8,360 bases of DNA from JBAZAX01 sp041671765 (GTDB lineage Bacteria > Babelota > Babeliae > Babelales > RVW-14). This document shows positions 6,561-8,360 of this stretch, piece after piece. The notes below the pieces were generated by a model. That model was not told the origin of the DNA, made no database searches, and saw only the letters and a list, made by a program, of their open reading frames with translations. Both the position numbers and the translations under genes were made by a program. The stretch spans positions 1-8,360 of the forward strand of contig JBAZAX010000043.1 in the NCBI GenBank assembly GCA_041671765.1, in the 5' to 3' direction. Positions within the stretch are counted from its first letter, which is position 1. Each line of letters begins with the position of its first letter.

Positions 6561-7547
6561 TTAGTTTTGGTCTGTTTCCGGCGTTTTGCCCATAGCTTTA
6601 ATAAATCTATCTAAATATCGTTCAGATGGTTTTTTTGTTACATTACTTTTCAGATCCAGAAACTCTTTAATTTCTTGTTTGGTTGTTTTTATAACAAACT
6701 CTTTTTCTACTCGACCTCTTTTAATATTTTTGTTTATTTTTTTCATTATTTTGCGAGTTAGTGTTTCATTATTTTTTGCACTAATTCCCTTATTTCGAAT
6801 CATTAAGACAACCAGCTTTTCTGCAATTGGTGCGGAGATTTTCTCCGGAACAACTGCTTTACGCTTACGTTTTGGATTATTTTGATTATTGGAGGTTGCA
6901 GCGTTGCCATTATTACCGTTAGGGACATCCAATTCGAGTTTGGTGAAAACTTTTCCAATAATCTCAGGAATAGCAGATTCATCAACGACAAGTTCATTAA
7001 AATCATTAAAATATGCAGCTTTATCGAGTTTTTTGTAAACCAGGTCTTTGACTTTATTCCAATACTCTTTAACTTCAGTACTGTTTTTGATTTGTAGTTT
7101 GTTTATTACAAAATCTTTTGTGGTGGCACGGATTCTGCGGCGCGCTAGTTTGTAATTAACTTCGTTTTTGGATCTCTTTATTTTGAAATTTTCCGGATAA
7201 AGAGATTTGAGGTAGAGCTTGAAGTCTTTTTGGATCTTACGCGAATTTGATTGGTTAATATTACCCTCATGTGAGTTTTCGTATATCAAACTACGGCCTT
7301 TGGCAATAAATGATTCAATTTGTTCCGGTGTAAGTGTCAGATTATTTTTTGCGATCTGCTTATTGAGATAAAGCTTAAAATCTTGCAGCGCTTGGTGTGC
7401 TGAGACCAAAGTTTCATCACCTAGTGATTTGTTACCTAGCGCCTCGTTGCTCAGTGATCCATCATCTTTTGTGTTTCCGGTTAGGCCAAAATTTGAGAAA
7501 TTAAGTAAAATTATTGATGCAAGTACCCAAATTCTAAATGTTTTCAT
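6561..7547 (-). CDS. Exported lysine-rich protein with a nuclear-localisation-like motif
   Basis: 328 residues, no family recognised. Residues 1-24 are a signal peptide (MKTFR n-region, core IWVLASIILLNF). A short five-residue-period stretch follows (about 31-50: SLSNE, ALGNK, SLGDE, TLVSA). The segment DFKLYL occurs at 56-61 and again at 108-113, and an FVI segment recurs at 146-148 and 284-286, hinting at internal duplication of a helical module. A low-complexity Asn/Gly linker (about 209-224) leads into PKRKRKAVVP at 225-234, then a second basic helical half to the end. The protein is strongly basic overall and has no cysteine and no transmembrane segment after the signal. A purine-rich GGGGGGAGAGG just before the ATG supports the start. 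It has its own promoter and terminator. A secreted nucleic-acid-binding or host-directed protein is conceivable (inference only). Confidence 0.85.
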   Translation of the reverse strand: MKTFRIWVLASIILLNFSNFGLTGNTKDDGSLSNEALGNKSLGDETLVSAHQALQDFKLYLNKQIAKNNLTLTPEQIESFIAKGRSLIYENSHEGNINQSNSRKIQKDFKLYLKSLYPENFKIKRSKNEVNYKLARRRIRATTKDFVINKLQIKNSTEVKEYWNKVKDLVYKKLDKAAYFNDFNELVVDESAIPEIIGKVFTKLELDVPNGNNGNAATSNNQNNPKRKRKAVVPEKISAPIAEKLVVLMIRNKGISAKNNETLTRKIMKKINKNIKRGRVEKEFVIKTTKQEIKEFLDLKSNVTKKPSERYLDRFIKAMGKTPETDQN

Positions 7548-7550
7548 GTG

Positions 7551-7561
7551 CCTCTCCCCCC
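7551..7561 (-). promoter_or_regulatory. Ribosome binding site of the lysine-rich protein gene
   Basis: On the minus strand GGGGGGAGAGG ends three bases before the ATG at 7547. The GGAG within it is at normal Shine-Dalgarno distance. The six-G run is unusual in such AT-rich DNA. Confidence 0.7.
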
Positions 7562-7567
7562 TTCTTT

Positions 7568-7629
7568 GTCATCCTGCGTGTCAGCCATAGCTTCAGCGAC
7601 GGCTGGAACTTGATTCAGGATCCATGGAT
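7568..7629. repeat. Nested inverted repeat, probable dispersed intergenic repeat
   Basis: An outer pair ATCCTG (7571-7576) / CAGGAT (7616-7621) encloses an inner pair CAGCC (7582-7586) / GGCTG (7601-7605). The right end runs into a perfect 10-bp palindrome ATCCATGGAT (7620-7629). It is clearly more GC-rich than its surroundings. The style (GTCATCCTG ... CAGGATCCA) resembles short palindromic repeats scattered between genes in many bacteria, but only one copy lies in this window. It falls within the predicted 5' leader of the lysine-rich protein gene. Confidence 0.6.
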
Positions 7630-7697
7630 TAATAAGTCCCCTTAATAAAAGCGTTGAATTTAAAATGCATTTGAATTTATTATCTTTTCAACTTGAT

Positions 7698-7725
7698 TTT
7701 ATAATTTTGATTTCATATTAGTCAA
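7698..7725 (-). promoter_or_regulatory. Sigma70-like promoter for the lysine-rich protein gene
   Basis: On the minus strand TTGACT (7720-7725, 5 of 6 to the -35 consensus) and TATAAA (7698-7703, 5 of 6 to the -10) are 16 bp apart. The predicted start of transcription near 7690 gives a leader of about 140 nt that contains the nested inverted repeat. It is the best promoter match in the window. Confidence 0.55.
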
Positions 7726-7852
7726 TAAAGTAAAAAGATAATTGAATTAGGCTGGTACATAAAGGGTTAACCGTTGCTATAAAATATTGAGTTAGAAAAC
7801 CTTTTGAAAAGTGCGTGAAAAAAGTAACTGAATGATTTAAAATTTATAGACG

Positions 7853-7960
7853 TTAAATTCTGAATTTTTTTACGATGCTTAGAATAATCGTAATTATACT
7901 TATCATCCATAAAAGTTTGAGTGCTATTATTTTTATAAAAGCTCTGTTGTTCGACCGCAT
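7853..7960 (-). CDS. Possible 35-residue membrane peptide
   Basis: A short minus-strand frame from ATG (7958-7960) to TAA (7853-7855). The peptide has a basic N-terminus (MRSNNR), one long hydrophobic segment at about 8-30 (core LLWMISIITIILSIV) and a basic end (KKFRI). AAAGGA lies eight bases before the ATG, a reasonable Shine-Dalgarno. The frame is open further upstream to 8050, but that start lies inside the terminator hairpin stem, so the shorter form is preferred. This charge-hydrophobic-charge layout fits small single-pass membrane proteins, including type I toxins, but AT-rich noncoding DNA can produce such peptides by chance. No family recognised. Confidence 0.3.
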   Translation of the reverse strand: MRSNNRAFIKIIALKLLWMISIITIILSIVKKFRI

Positions 7961-8036
7961 TCTACTATTCCTTTCGCTATTAAAACTACTGTATTTAGAA
8001 TGCTGAATTTGACGTATTTTTGTCAATGGTTTAGAT

Positions 8037-8080
8037 AAAAAAAAGCACACGTTGGTGCGGTGCGGCGCTCAACGTGTGCT
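8037..8080 (-). terminator. Strong minus-strand terminator after the right-edge gene
   Basis: A perfect 11-bp stem, AGCACACGTTG (8044-8054) with CAACGTGTGCT (8070-8080), around a 15-nt GC-rich loop. Read on the minus strand it is followed directly by eight T (8037-8044). It lies 23 bp past the stop codon of the gene entering from the right edge. A separate small palindrome, CTCAG-A-CTGAG (8079-8089), abuts it. Confidence 0.85.
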
Positions 8081-8102
8081 CAGACTGAGGTTTTTGGTTT
8101 CT

Positions 8103-8360
8103 TTATTGATATACTTTTACGTCGGGATCTTGGATATCCCCAAAAAGTTCCCGTAATTTTTTTACTTTATTGATCATAATTTTGCCGTCTTCGGTTGTTT
8201 TATCAAGAGCGGTTCCAGGAGCAGGGGGCTTAATCTTTTTTTGTAACGTTGCCTCAAAATCTATTTGTTTTTGTTTTAATACGTCATTGCTTACATACCC
8301 ATTCAAGCATAATTTTTCCATAAGGGTTTTACCCTGTGTCTGTTGTTTGTACATTTCTTG
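8103..8360 (-). CDS. C-terminal end of an unrecognised protein (5' end outside window)
   Basis: The minus-strand frame is open through the right edge; 85 residues are visible before the TAA at 8103-8105. An ATG occurs at 8352-8354, but codons before it (Gln, Glu) are in frame and no ribosome binding site can be judged, so this is treated as the tail of a longer protein. It contains a proline-rich link (KIKPPAPGTALDK) between two charged, probably helical segments (DVLKQKQIDFEATLQKK and GKIMINKVKKLRELFG) and one cysteine. A strong terminator follows. I see no domain that identifies it. Confidence 0.7.
   Translation of the reverse strand, partial: QEMYKQQTQGKTLMEKLCLNGYVSNDVLKQKQIDFEATLQKKIKPPAPGTALDKTTEDGKIMINKVKKLRELFGDIQDPDVKVYQ

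Noticed and set aside
6586..7097. Plus-strand hydrophobic frames and an alternative minus-strand frame over the lysine-rich gene
   Set aside because: Runs of Phe/Ile/Leu arise from antisense reading of lysine-rich codons; the minus alternative lacks a start signal and overlaps the signal-peptide-bearing frame.
7764..7773. GGTTAACC palindrome as an operator
   Set aside because: An isolated 8-bp palindrome with no second copy nearby and no promoter overlap is not enough.
7961..8050. Longer 65-residue version of the small membrane peptide
   Set aside because: Its ATG at 8050 lies inside the stem of the minus-strand terminator and has no ribosome binding site; only the 35-residue form has one.

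Overview
The window is AT-rich bacterial DNA using the standard stop codons. It looks like a chromosomal housekeeping gene followed by an accessory region of exported and unrecognised proteins. The only clear core gene is the 3' part of ileS (isoleucyl-tRNA synthetase) at the left edge. Export signals on four unrelated proteins, a protease of the type best known from plant/protist Deg9, many orphan genes and a nuclear-localisation-like motif in a secreted protein suggest a host-associated bacterium. Candidatus Dependentiae (TM6/Babeliae) is a guess from overall character, not something the sequence proves.

Layout, left to right. 1-1209 (+): ileS C-terminal part, then a strong GC-rich terminator hairpin. 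1409-3010 (+): exported trypsin-like protease with two PDZ-type domains, Deg9-like. 3012-3182 (-): possible 56-residue protein ending one base from the protease stop. 3216-4328 (+): exported cysteine-rich orphan. 4443-5075 (+): exported or membrane orphan with a GTG start. 5155-6324 (-): AAA_14/DUF4143 ATPase. 6325-6560: no gene, but three structured DNA elements (a 59-bp centred palindrome, a terminator hairpin, and a three-unit 15-bp-period array). 6561-7547 (-): exported lysine-rich orphan carrying a PKRKRK motif. 7548-8102: a promoter, a nested inverted repeat in the 5' leader, a possible 35-residue membrane peptide, and a strong minus-strand terminator. 8103-8360 (-): C-terminal end of an unrecognised protein running off the right edge.

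The protease and the two orphans after it lie on the same strand, all carry export signals, and sit between ileS and a convergent ATPase gene. They could be a small envelope or secreted set in which the protease processes or quality-controls the others, but the gaps (205 and 114 bp) and the hairpin between the orphans argue against one tight operon. The ATPase is of a widespread, often transferred family and shows no evident partner here. The best candidates for something undescribed are the secreted NLS-bearing protein, the cysteine-rich protein beside the Deg9-like protease, and the intergenic palindromes around the ATPase gene.
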